From Persicimonas caeni (GTDB taxonomy: Bacteria; Myxococcota_A; Bradymonadia; Bradymonadales; Bradymonadaceae), in NCBI RefSeq assembly GCF_006517175.1, contig NZ_CP041186.1, positions 6,599,074 to 6,663,073 on the forward strand: a stretch of 64,000 bases of DNA. The letters are read 5' to 3'. Under the pieces are notes generated by a model that had not been told where the DNA came from, searched no databases, and saw only the letters and a program-made list of their open reading frames with translations. Below are positions 19,359-28,035 of this stretch, in pieces. Each line of letters starts with the position of its first letter. Position 1 is the stretch's first letter. The position numbers were made by a program, and so were the translations under genes.

Positions 19359-21250
19359 TCCCACTCCCCGTACAACCCCTCCAACCGCGCCGTCACATCA
19401 CGCAGCTTCGTATTGAGCTCGGCAATCTCATCGGAGCGGTTGGCGTACAGGTCGGGGTCGGCGAGTTCGGCTTCGAGAGCGTCTTTTTGGGCCTCGGCCT
19501 CCATGATCTCGTGTTCGAGCTCCTCGAGGCGACGCTTTTCCTTCCAGCTCAACTTCTTGTTTTGCTCATTCTCGGGCTCTTCGTCGAGCTCGTCGTCCTC
19601 GGCCTCTTTCTCGTCGGTCGGCAGAGCCGTCGGCGAGGCGCGGCGGGCTTCGAGTTTCTGGTCGCGTTGCTCGCGGTAGTCGTCGTAGTCGCCGTAGTAG
19701 CGCACGAGGTCGCCGTCTTCGAAGGCGCAGATGCTGTTGCACACCCGGTTCAGGAAGTACCGGTCGTGGCTGACCACGACGATGCAGCCCTTGTAGTCGA
19801 CGAGAGCCTCTTCGAGGGCGCGCAGCGACTCGATGTCGAGGTCGTTGGTGGGCTCGTCGAGGATGAGCAGGTTGGCGTTTTGGGCGATGACGCGGGCCAG
19901 GCGAAGCCGGCGGAGCTGGCCGCCGGAGAGCATCTTGACGGGCGTCTTGAGGAGCTTTTTGCCAAAGAGAAAGCGCTCGAGGTACTTGCGCTTGTGGTAG
20001 CGGGTATCGCCGATCCAGACGTAGTCGCTCTCGCTGAAGGCGTCGAAGACCGACTTGTCGGGGTCCATGGTCATGTCCGATTGGCTCAGGTAGCCAATCT
20101 TGGTCTCCTCGCTCTTCTCGACCACGCCGGCGTTGAGGCGCTCGCGGCCCATGAGGATGTCGAGCAGGGTCGATTTGCCGCAGCCGTTGGGCCCCAGGAT
20201 GCCGAGCTTGTCGCCGGGGACGATCGAGATGCTCACGTCCTCGAGGACCTGGCGGTCGCCGTAGGACTTGTAGATGCCGCGCGCCGACAGCACGTGCGCG
20301 CCCATCGACGGGCCGTTGGAGATGGGGATGTCGACCTGGCGCTCGTCGAGCAGGCGCTGCTGCTTTTTGGCGAGTTCGATCTCTTTGTGGCGGTCTTTCG
20401 AGGCGCGCCCGCGGGCTTTGACGCCGCGGTCGAGCCAGTCGAGCTCGTCGTCGAGCAGCTTTTGCTTGCGCTGCTTCGTCTTGCGGCGCACCTCGGCGCG
20501 GTGCTCCTTGCGGTCGACGAACTCCTCGTAGGTGCCCGGGTGGCTGTGCAGCCCGTCGGGGGCGACCTCGATGATGCGCTCGGCGACCTGCTCGAGGAAG
20601 TAGCGGTCGTGGGTGATGAGCAAGAGCGCGCCGGAAAACTGGCGCAGCCACCCCTCGAGCCACTCGACGGTGTCCGGGTCGAGGTGGTTGGTGGGCTCGT
20701 CCATCAGGAGCAGGTCGGGAGACTCGATGAGCACGCCTGCCAGAGCCACGCGGCGGCGCTGGCCGCCCGACAGGTAGCGGATCTTGGCGTCGAGGTGCTC
20801 GGCGAGCCCCAGACGCGCCAAGACCTCGTCGACGCGGCGCTCCCAGTCCCAGCCGCCCAGGCTCTCGATGCGCTGGCGCATCTCGTCCTGGCGGCGGATG
20901 GCCGCGTCGAGATCGTCGGCGTGCTCGATCTCGGCCGACAACTTCTCGTAGGCCGCGATGGCCTCGCGCAAGGGACGCACCGCCTCGCCGACGATCTCGC
21001 GCGGGGTGGCCCCCGGGTCGAGATGCGTCTCCTGTGACAGGTGCGACAGACGCGCGCCGTTTCTGAGCGCGATCTTGCCCGCGTCGGCCTCGTAGCGGCC
21101 GATCAGAATGCGAAACAGCGTCGTCTTGCCGATGCCGTTCGGCCCCATCAGGGCCACGCGCTCGCCGTCGTCGACTGCGAAGTCGACGTCGTCGAAGATG
21201 ACGTCGGTCCCGAAGGACATCGAGAGATTTTGGACGTTTAGGACGTTCAT
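19334..21250 (-). CDS. uup: ABC-F ATPase Uup-like
   Basis: A 638-aa ABC-F protein (E. coli Uup is 635). Start set at ATG 21250 (MNVLNVQNLSMSFG), where the first ATPase domain begins. A longer upstream frame is Arg/Pro-rich and not credible. Walker A boxes GPNGIGKTT and GPNGCGKST, signatures LSGGQRRRVAL and LSGGQLRRLRL, and Walker B LLMDEPTNHLD and LILDEPTNDLD are all present. The C-terminal 110 residues are a charged coiled coil, as in the Uup DNA-binding tail. The role is in ribosome function and suppression of transposon excision. The stop codon lies inside repeat copy B. Confidence 0.9.
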   Translation of the reverse strand: MNVLNVQNLSMSFGTDVIFDDVDFAVDDGERVALMGPNGIGKTTLFRILIGRYEADAGKIALRNGARLSHLSQETHLDPGATPREIVGEAVRPLREAIAAYEKLSAEIEHADDLDAAIRRQDEMRQRIESLGGWDWERRVDEVLARLGLAEHLDAKIRYLSGGQRRRVALAGVLIESPDLLLMDEPTNHLDPDTVEWLEGWLRQFSGALLLITHDRYFLEQVAERIIEVAPDGLHSHPGTYEEFVDRKEHRAEVRRKTKQRKQKLLDDELDWLDRGVKARGRASKDRHKEIELAKKQQRLLDERQVDIPISNGPSMGAHVLSARGIYKSYGDRQVLEDVSISIVPGDKLGILGPNGCGKSTLLDILMGRERLNAGVVEKSEETKIGYLSQSDMTMDPDKSVFDAFSESDYVWIGDTRYHKRKYLERFLFGKKLLKTPVKMLSGGQLRRLRLARVIAQNANLLILDEPTNDLDIESLRALEEALVDYKGCIVVVSHDRYFLNRVCNSICAFEDGDLVRYYGDYDDYREQRDQKLEARRASPTALPTDEKEAEDDELDEEPENEQNKKLSWKEKRRLEELEHEIMEAEAQKDALEAELADPDLYANRSDEIAELNTKLRDVTARLEGLYGEWEGLEMRRG

Positions 21251-21930
21251 GCGTGCCGAGAACAAACGAGGTGGGTCGAGCCTTCCGCGGGGAGGGTTGC
21301 ACAGGGAAGGGCAAAGGCGCAATGGGCGGTCACGGGGACGGTCACGGCTCACCACCCAACACAAATGGCGAAAGCGCACAACCTGCCCGGGGCGCGCGGC
21401 GTCCTCGCCCGCCCTGGGGCGTCCCCGCCCCAGCTGGGCCGCGCGACGACGAGGTGTCAGGCACCGCGTTGTGCGGCCGTGATCGTCGTCGTGATCGTGA
21501 TCGGCCGTTTGTCTCGCCGCGAACAACAACCGCCGATCACGACGACGATCACGGAGCCGTCGACGCGGTGTCAGGCGCCGTGTTGCGGCACGCGGAGCGG
21601 CTGCTTGCTGCCCGCGGAGCCCTCGCCGGTGCAGCCCCAAGGCTCGCCTTGGGGTCGGGCGTGCGATTCCTCAACGCCGACCAACCCCTGCTTAGCAAAA
21701 CAAGTGGGCAAGCCCCGGCTCCGCATCGGCAAATGAGATGTGTGGGATGATCAGACGGTCACGGTCACGGGGTCGGCATCCGGTTTCCGGCAGACCCGCA
21801 TGAAATGCGGCTCGTCGGGGAACCCGGTTCCCGTACGGGGACATTGATGGGGGCGCAGGGATTCCTGCAAAACCACCACCTGTGCTAAGCTCGGCCGCGT
21901 AGCCAATACGCTGTTTTCCGAGGTCGAAGG
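21251..21930. other. Gene-free interval with inverted repeats
   Basis: No convincing gene in 680 bp. It holds a 23-bp inverted repeat (CCGTGATCGTCGTCGTGATC + GGC at 21477-21505 against 21532-21554) with a 6-nt bulge. This is framed by 31-bp direct repeats (21447 and 21560, core GGTGTCAGGC). There is also an 8-bp hairpin CCCCAAGG-CTCG-CCTTGGGG near 21638 and the dispersed repeat at 21790. It also carries the divergent promoters of uup and the GH1 gene. Confidence 0.7.
21790..21838. repeat. 49-bp dispersed repeat, copy 1
   Basis: 44 of 49 bases match 47892-47940. It contains a small palindrome GGGAAC-CCG-GTTCCC. It lies about 90 bp upstream of the GH1 gene. Confidence 0.8.
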
Positions 21931-23679
21931 ATGCGCAAGTTGTTGCTGTTTTGCTGTGTAGCTGCTCTCTTGGCCGCCTGCGGCGACGATAAGATCGACG
22001 ACGGCGGGCTCGTCGCCGACGCGGGCGGCGATGCTCGTGCGGATGGCGATTCCGATACCGCCGATGCGGGCGCGGACACGGTGTCTGATACCGTGTCGGA
22101 TGCGTCCGAAGATGCGGATGCGGGGGCGGACGCCGAGGATTTCGACGCCTATGCGCTGGCGCCCGGCGAGGTCAGCTTTGGTGAGCTGGGGTCGCTGTCG
22201 CAGGCGTCGGGCGAGGGGGGCTTTCGGTTCGGCGCGGCCACCGCGGCCGCCCAGATCGAGGATGGGCTGACCCGCAACGACTGGTATTTCTGGACGCTTC
22301 CCGAAGACCAGGGCGGCATGGGCGAGAGCGAGCCGGTGGGCGACGCGGTGTCGGGGGCGTCGAAGGCGCTCGAGGATATCGGGCTCATGGAGGCGATGAA
22401 CCTCGACGCGTACCGGTTCAGCGTCGACTGGTCGCGCATCGAGCCCAGGCGCGACGAGGTCGACCAAGCCGGCGTCGACCACTACGACGCGTTTATCGAC
22501 GGGTTGGTCGACGCCGGCATTCGGCCGATGATCACCGTGCATCACTTCTCCAACCCGATCTGGGTGCACGATTTCCGCGAAGATCCGTGCACCGACGCCC
22601 AGGAGCCGACCGACGCGAATCTGTGCGGTTGGGCGCACCCCGGCGGGGCCGACCAGATCATCGACGAACTCGCCGAGCACGCGGCGTTGCTCGCCCGAGA
22701 GTATGGCGACCGGGTCGACGAGTGGTGCACCCTCAACGAGCCTATCAACTACCTGCTGGCGAGCTACGGGGTCGGGTTCTTCCCGCCCGGTGAGGACTTG
22801 TTGCTCAGCGACGCGCAGCGCGTGCCGGTGGTGCTTCGCAACTACATCAAAGCGCACGTGGCGGTGTACGACGCCATCAAGCAGAACGACACCGTCGACG
22901 CCGACGGCGACGGCGTGGCGGCCGACGTGGGCTTTTCGCTGTCGATCGTCGACTGGCAGCCGGCGCGCGACAACGCGCCGAGCACCAACACCGAGGACAT
23001 CGCGGCGACCGAGCGCATCTGGTACGTCTACCACCACCTGTTCCCCGACTCGGTCATCAACGGCACCTTCGACGCCGACTTCGACGGCTCGCCCGACGAG
23101 CAGCACCCCGACTGGGCCGGAAAGCTCGACTGGTTGGGGGCGCAGTACTACTTTCGGGCGGGGGTCACCGCCAAGGTCGAGCTCATCCCGCTGGTCGACG
23201 CGACGATCTGCTTCGATACCTTCGACTTCGGCTCGTGCCTGCCCAGCCGCGACGCGTCGCACTGGGTGCCGTCGATGGGCTACGAGTATTATGAGCCGGG
23301 CATCTACAACGTGCTGACCGACCTGTCCGAGCGCTACCCGGACGTCCCGCTGGTGGTGACCGAGGCAGGCATCGCGGCCAAAAACGGCACGCGCCGCGCC
23401 GAGAATGTCGTGCGCACCCTCGAGCAGATGCAGCGCGCCATCGACGACGGGGTCGACCTTCGCGGCTACTACCACTGGAGCCTGATGGACAACTTCGAGT
23501 GGGCCGAGGGATATCACCCGAAGTTCGGGCTCTACTCGGTCGACCTCGACACGATGGAGCGCACCCCGACCGAGGGGGCGACGGTGTTCGGCGAGGTCGC
23601 CGGGGCGCGCAAGTTGACCGAGGCGCAGCGCGACGATTATGGCGGGTTGGGGCCGATGAGTGAGGCGGTCGAAGAGTAG
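21931..23679 (+). CDS. GH1-family glycosidase lipoprotein
   Basis: A 582-aa lipoprotein: lipobox LLAAC (Cys about residue 14), then an Asp/Ala/Ser-rich linker to about residue 80. The (beta/alpha)8 domain begins FRFGAATAAAQIEDG. It carries YRFSVDWSRIEP, the acid/base motif TLNEP (Glu270) and the nucleophile motif VTEAG (Glu478; usual GH1 form is TENG). WSLMDNFEWAEGY and the pentad FGLYSVD close the fold. A DADGDGV loop (about residue 325) could bind calcium. It is a predicted exo-beta-glycosidase held at the cell surface, which is unusual since most GH1 enzymes are cytoplasmic. Confidence 0.88.
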   Translation: MRKLLLFCCVAALLAACGDDKIDDGGLVADAGGDARADGDSDTADAGADTVSDTVSDASEDADAGADAEDFDAYALAPGEVSFGELGSLSQASGEGGFRFGAATAAAQIEDGLTRNDWYFWTLPEDQGGMGESEPVGDAVSGASKALEDIGLMEAMNLDAYRFSVDWSRIEPRRDEVDQAGVDHYDAFIDGLVDAGIRPMITVHHFSNPIWVHDFREDPCTDAQEPTDANLCGWAHPGGADQIIDELAEHAALLAREYGDRVDEWCTLNEPINYLLASYGVGFFPPGEDLLLSDAQRVPVVLRNYIKAHVAVYDAIKQNDTVDADGDGVAADVGFSLSIVDWQPARDNAPSTNTEDIAATERIWYVYHHLFPDSVINGTFDADFDGSPDEQHPDWAGKLDWLGAQYYFRAGVTAKVELIPLVDATICFDTFDFGSCLPSRDASHWVPSMGYEYYEPGIYNVLTDLSERYPDVPLVVTEAGIAAKNGTRRAENVVRTLEQMQRAIDDGVDLRGYYHWSLMDNFEWAEGYHPKFGLYSVDLDTMERTPTEGATVFGEVAGARKLTEAQRDDYGGLGPMSEAVEE

Positions 23680-23721
23680 ACTCCGTAATTGAAGGCGTTG
23701 CTGAAACCGAGGCGTTCCCCG

Positions 23722-25308
23722 ATGGAACTCGAGACAATCATCGACAAATTGACCGACCCGGCGGCCTACCCGCATCCGGTCGACGGGGAGGTCGTGTGTC
23801 ACCAGACGCATATCTCCGTGGTGTTTTTGGCGGGCGACTACGCCTACAAGCTCAAAAAGCCAGTCGACCTGGGGTTTTTGGACTACAGCACGCTCGAGAA
23901 GCGCGAGCACTTTTGTGAGCGCGAGGTCGAGCTCAATCGTCGGTTGGCCCCGGACGTGTACCTCGACGTGGTGTCAGTGACCGTGTCGGACGGCCAGTTG
24001 TGCGTGGGCGGCGATGGCGAGGTTGTCGAGTGGGCGGTCAAGATGCGCCGGCTCCCCGACGAGGCGACGCTCGAGGCGCGGCTCGCGCGCGGCGAGGTCA
24101 CCGCGGGGCAGATGGAGTCGGTGGCCAGGCGGGTCGCGGCGTTTCACGCGGAGGCGAGGAGCGACGAGGAGACGGCGCGGTACGGGCGCTTCGAGACGGT
24201 GGCGGGCAACGCGCGCGAGAACTTCGAGCAGACCGTCGAGCACGTCGGCCAGACGGTGCATCGCGACGTCTACGCGCGACTCGAGGCGTTGCAGGAAGCC
24301 GAGCTCGACCGGCTGCACGACCTCATCGAGCGTCGGGCGGCAGCGGGCGTCCCGTCGGACACCCACGGCGATCTTCGCCTCGACCACGTGTACGTGCTCG
24401 GCGAGGAGGATGAGGAGTACGTCATCGTCGACTGCATCGAGTTCAACGACCGGTTTCGCTACGCCGACCCGGTCGCCGACATGGCGTTCTTGGTGATGGA
24501 CCTCGAGTGTGCGGACCGGCGCGACTTGGCGCGGGCGTTTGCGGGGGCGTATTTCGAGGCAGCGGGCGACCGCGAGGGCGCGGAGTTGTTGTCGTTCTAC
24601 GTGGCTTATCGGGCGATCGTGCGCGCCAAGGTCGAGGGCATCAAGGCGACCGAGCCGGAGGTCGACGAGGCCGACCGCGCCGAAGCGTGCGAGAAGGCGA
24701 TGTCGCATTGGCTGCTGGCGTTGGGGCGGCTCGAGGCGCCCGAGCGACGCCCGGCAATGGTCCTCGTAGGCGGGCTCCCCGGCACGGGCAAGTCGACGCT
24801 CGCCCGGGCGTTGGCCGAGCGCGCGGGCTTCGAGGTCGTCGACACGGACGTGGTGCGAAAGGAGCTCGCCGGGCTCGCGCCGGACGATGACGGCAAGGCG
24901 GCGTATGGCGAGGGGATCTACACACAGGAGTGGTCGAAGAAGACCTACGGTGAGTGCTTGCGGCGGGCCGAGGCGCTGTTGTTCGAGGGCAAGCGCGTCA
25001 TCGTCGACGCGACGTTCTCGGGCGAGGCGCGCCGACAGATGTTCTTGGAGAGGGCGCACGCGTTGGGTGTTCGCAGCTTGTTTTTGGAGTGTCAGACGTC
25101 CTCCGAGACGGCCTGCGAGCGGCTCGCCGGGCGCACCGGCGACGTGTCGGACGCCGATTGGGACGTCTACACGAAGATGGTCGAGGCGTGGGAGGCGCCA
25201 TCGTCGGCGGTGACCGAGTGGGCGAGGCGGGTCGTGTCGGCCGAGGGCGAGGTCGGTGAAGTGGTCGATCGGGCGTTGGAGGCGTTGCGAGAGGAGGGGC
25301 TTTGCTGA
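23722..25308 (+). CDS. Bifunctional phosphotransferase (APH-like) / P-loop kinase protein
   Basis: A 528-aa cytoplasmic protein; ATG 23722 preferred over TTG 23689. Residues 1-330 are an aminoglycoside-phosphotransferase-like kinase: Lys in YAYKLKKPV, catalytic loop DTHGDLRLDHVY, metal loop VDCIEFNDRFRYADP. Residues about 345-528 are an AAA/zeta-toxin-type P-loop domain (GGLPGTGKST near 350; DATFSG). The pairing is a known bacterial architecture annotated as AAA-family ATPase, without an agreed substrate. The downstream membrane-protein start overlaps its stop, suggesting translational coupling. Confidence 0.82.
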   Translation: MELETIIDKLTDPAAYPHPVDGEVVCHQTHISVVFLAGDYAYKLKKPVDLGFLDYSTLEKREHFCEREVELNRRLAPDVYLDVVSVTVSDGQLCVGGDGEVVEWAVKMRRLPDEATLEARLARGEVTAGQMESVARRVAAFHAEARSDEETARYGRFETVAGNARENFEQTVEHVGQTVHRDVYARLEALQEAELDRLHDLIERRAAAGVPSDTHGDLRLDHVYVLGEEDEEYVIVDCIEFNDRFRYADPVADMAFLVMDLECADRRDLARAFAGAYFEAAGDREGAELLSFYVAYRAIVRAKVEGIKATEPEVDEADRAEACEKAMSHWLLALGRLEAPERRPAMVLVGGLPGTGKSTLARALAERAGFEVVDTDVVRKELAGLAPDDDGKAAYGEGIYTQEWSKKTYGECLRRAEALLFEGKRVIVDATFSGEARRQMFLERAHALGVRSLFLECQTSSETACERLAGRTGDVSDADWDVYTKMVEAWEAPSSAVTEWARRVVSAEGEVGEVVDRALEALREEGLC

Positions 25309-25817
25309 CATTGCTCGACGATTTTAGCGCGAAGTTACTGGGTTCGCGGACCTTCAAACTTGAGGTGGACGCGACCATCCCCGAGGCCGTCGAACTCTTG
25401 GAGCGAGAGGTTTCAACGGGCGCGCAGGTGCTGCTTCCCAAGCGTGGCCTTGCAGGACGCATCACGCCGTCGAAGGTGACGGTGCGCTATCGCAGCGGTT
25501 TGTTCGACAACGGCTGGGCTCCGATCTTTCGCGGCACGCTCGAGCAAACCGAGCAGGGGGTTCGGCTATCGGGGCGCTATACGCTTTTGCGGTGGGTTTC
25601 GGCCCTGATCATCGGGAGCCTTGGCTTTCTCCTCGTCGCGACAATGGCCTTGTTTGCAAGGGAAGTCGTGATCGGCGATGCCGGCGAAGCGTTTCGTGGG
25701 CTCGTCGGCATGGGGGGGATGACGGTGGTCTTTGCGTTCTTTCACACAGCGGGCATCGCATTGGGTTGGACGGAGACGAAGGAAATCGAGCAGCGATTGC
25801 GCGGCATTCTCGGGTGA
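25302..25817 (+). CDS. Small membrane protein, unrecognised
   Basis: About 171 aa. The likely start is TTG 25302, which overlaps the preceding stop and is preceded by GAGGAGG at 25291-25297. The N-terminal half is soluble; two transmembrane helices lie near residues 97-118 and 132-155. No family recognised. Coupling to the kinase gene suggests a shared role. Confidence 0.55.
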   Translation: MLTLLDDFSAKLLGSRTFKLEVDATIPEAVELLEREVSTGAQVLLPKRGLAGRITPSKVTVRYRSGLFDNGWAPIFRGTLEQTEQGVRLSGRYTLLRWVSALIIGSLGFLLVATMALFAREVVIGDAGEAFRGLVGMGGMTVVFAFFHTAGIALGWTETKEIEQRLRGILG

Positions 25818-25857
25818 GGTTTAGGATGTCGACGAGGACGAGTGGGGGGGGGCCGGC

Positions 25858-26020
25858 TAGTGGTCCAACAACTAAGTTGCTCGGCTCTTCGCCGGTTCTG
25901 AGCGACGACCTCTTCGGCGTTTTTACTCGATAATGCGCGGCATCGCCTCGCTGCAACGCCTTCGACTTCGTCGCTCAGTCCTGGCCGAATCATCCGAAAA
26001 ACTCTGTTGTCGGTCCACTA
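25858..26020. mobile_element. MITE-like element with TA duplication
   Basis: Inverted ends GTGGTCCAACAACTAAG (25860-25876) and CTCTGTTGTCGGTCCAC (26002-26018) are each bounded by TA, as expected for an IS630/Tc1-mariner-type target duplication. Inner arms (CTGAGCGACGA...) are also inverted. At 163 bp it is too short for a transposase, so it is presumably non-autonomous. Confidence 0.6.
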
Positions 26021-26823
26021 GTCGGTATTAGGGAAAGCCCTCCGTAACCCCCGCCGCGGCCCGTTTTTTGAAAAAGTACGCAACGATTTCTGATTTTTGC
26101 CGAAAACTGTAATGAGGGGTGGTGGTATCGTGCGCACGAATTTCCCCACAAAGTTGAAACGGGCGGGTGAGTCGAAGTTGGCCTTGGCTCACACGCTGGT
26201 GGCTGAGCCGGTGGGCTCTGAGGGTTCTGTTCGACAACTCACTCCCGTCGCCGAAGGCGGTTGATTCGTGCATCTTCGGCGCCGTCTGTCCTCGACGATG
26301 CGCTGCATCGCCTGCGTCAGACGGCGTCCGAATCTGCAGCGAATCCCCTCGCCTCGGCTCGGTCCGGAGTTGTCGAGCAGAACCTGGCTGCGGCGGAACG
26401 GTTTCCCGATCCGCAAAACAGAGCCTTCGTGGCGAGCGTATCTTCGGGGAGATGTCGGCCAGTACCTCTTTGGCGCGCTCGGCGGAGGCCGAGCCGGCAG
26501 TTTCGTCCTCGTGGCGAAACGGTCGGATTTGCCCGGTGCGGGTTTGTTGATGCGTCGAAGTTGGCGGTGGCGTGAAGATGGACCTGTGCCATGAGGATTG
26601 CCGCAGCGACGTCGTCGTAGCCAGTAAGTCGTGGCGTCGGGTCAGGCATGCGCCCAGCGTGTGACCTGGCCGAGGTGGCTTCAAAACGGGGCGGGCCTAG
26701 CCCGTTGACCTGTCGACATCACAAGAAAGTACGCAGCACCCATGCCGGCGAATTTCGCCGGTAGACGCACCGGTGTGCCGTCCTGACGGGGGTGGCCGGG
26801 TTAGCCGCACAGGCTGATTCACC
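26021..26823. other. Gene-free region
   Basis: 800 bp with overlapping Arg/Pro/Ser-rich frames on both strands but no ribosome site, domain or codon pattern supporting a gene. A palindrome CCGGCGAA/TTCGCCGG lies near 26744. It may be a decayed mobile element; I could not identify which. Confidence 0.5.
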
Positions 26824-27247
26824 GGCGGGACAAGCCCTCATCCTTCCCCACAAATCTCAAGTCGTTTTGATAAGCGGAGGCGCAAGCCGAAGCGCCACCC
26901 CTCGTAGCGTAGCGGAGAGGGGTGTCTTTAGCCCCATGTGACCGAAGGGAACGTGGGGGAAGGGGCGATGCTCGACACACCCACGCTTCGCGAATTGACG
27001 CATGGCTAAGGAGGTCGTGAGTTGAAAACGTCGAGAAGCGACCACGTGTCGAGGGCCCTCACGGCGCTCCGGGCGTTCCCTTCGGTCACACCCGGCTACA
27101 AAGACCCGGCAAACAACGCCGGGTGTCGCTCCGCCTCCGGCTCCGCTCATCAGAAGACATCAAGTCGGAGGCCTTCCATAGCCCGTGCATCCAGAAGAGC
27201 TAAACGTGGACGAGAAAAATGTGGGGAAGGATGAGGACAAGCCCGCC
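26824..27247. repeat. Nested palindromic element (~424 bp)
   Basis: Three sets of inverted arms share one centre. The outer set is 26824-26851 with 27221-27247 (core CTCATCCTTCCCCAC). The middle set is 26869-26900 with 27123-27151. The inner set is a perfect 16-bp pair at 26938-26953 and 27074-27089 (GTGACCGAAGGGAACG). The whole can fold on itself. Short frames inside are by-products. Confidence 0.7.
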
Positions 27248-27285
27248 GGGGTCTATGGGGCCGTTGGACGTGTCTGAATTCCGAG

Positions 27286-27930
27286 TTAGCGCAGGTCGAC
27301 CGTGCTCATGGTGCGCAGGGTGAGGTCGCTGCCGCGTGGGATGACCGCGTCGACGGTGCTTGCGCCCAGGCCGAGCACGCTGCCTGCGCCGGCGCCCAGG
27401 AGGCCGCCGACGATGGCGTCGCCGAAGTCGCCGCCGACGATGCCGCCGAGCAGTGCCCCGCTCACGGCGCCGATGGTTGCGCCTGTTCTGACCGGGCCGC
27501 GCTCGCGATCGCGGTACAGGCGAGCGCGGACGACCTCGACGCGCATCGGGTACGAGCGTCCGTCGAAGGCGAGTTGGCGGAAGTCGAGGCGGATCAACGC
27601 GTCGTCGGCGGGCCCGCGAGAGCGTTTGACGCCAGTGACCAGGCCGGTCACCACCGCGCCTGCAGGGACGACGACGTCGCCGCCGGGGCCGACGAGTGGG
27701 TGGACGAGCCAGGCGTTGAAGTGGTCGCCGCGGCGGTTGTGGCGGGTGCTGAGGGTGTTATCGAGGCGGACCGTGACCAGCGTGCCGGGCGGGATGGCCC
27801 AGCGGGTCGGGAGCTGGCGGTCGTACTCGTAGTACGCTCGTGATTGGTCGCTTTGAACCTGTGCGCTGCGGCAGCCGGGTGTGGCGCACAGCAGCAGTGC
27901 GGCCAGAATGGCCAAGATTCGTGGTGTCAT
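27286..27930 (-). CDS. Glycine-zipper lipoprotein
   Basis: A 214-aa outer-membrane-type lipoprotein. The signal peptide ends in TPGC (Cys about residue 20). The middle is beta-rich (IPPGTLVTVRLDNTL), resembling the exported TolA-like/YMGG-type stress lipoproteins. From about residue 145 it has two glycine-zipper helices with GxxxGxxxG spacing (GATIGAVSGALLGGIVGG, then GLLGAGAGSVLGLG). Glycine zippers oligomerise in or on membranes. The exact role is unknown; related proteins are linked to envelope stress or chlorine/solvent tolerance. Confidence 0.68.
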   Translation of the reverse strand: MTPRILAILAALLLCATPGCRSAQVQSDQSRAYYEYDRQLPTRWAIPPGTLVTVRLDNTLSTRHNRRGDHFNAWLVHPLVGPGGDVVVPAGAVVTGLVTGVKRSRGPADDALIRLDFRQLAFDGRSYPMRVEVVRARLYRDRERGPVRTGATIGAVSGALLGGIVGGDFGDAIVGGLLGAGAGSVLGLGASTVDAVIPRGSDLTLRTMSTVDLR

Positions 27931-28035
27931 TATTGCCCCTCCTCGGCGTCGAGACGCCGCCTCCCTTCAGGAAGGATCTAGACAACTTTGGGGCGACCGC
28001 AAGGCAGATTGTTCGGGGGCGTTGGCGGACGCGGG

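Noticed and set aside
17140-21250. ettA and uup as one operon
   Set aside because: A 2.2-kb gap with repeats and an opposite-strand gene lies between them.
21751-23910. 719-codon minus-strand frame under the GH1 gene
   Set aside because: Arg/Val/Gly-rich shadow of the GH1 coding strand, which carries a signal peptide and catalytic motifs.
26028-26684. Minus-strand 218-codon frame in the gene-free region
   Set aside because: Composition is Arg/Thr/Pro-rich, without SD or recognisable domain; several overlapping frames on both strands look alike.
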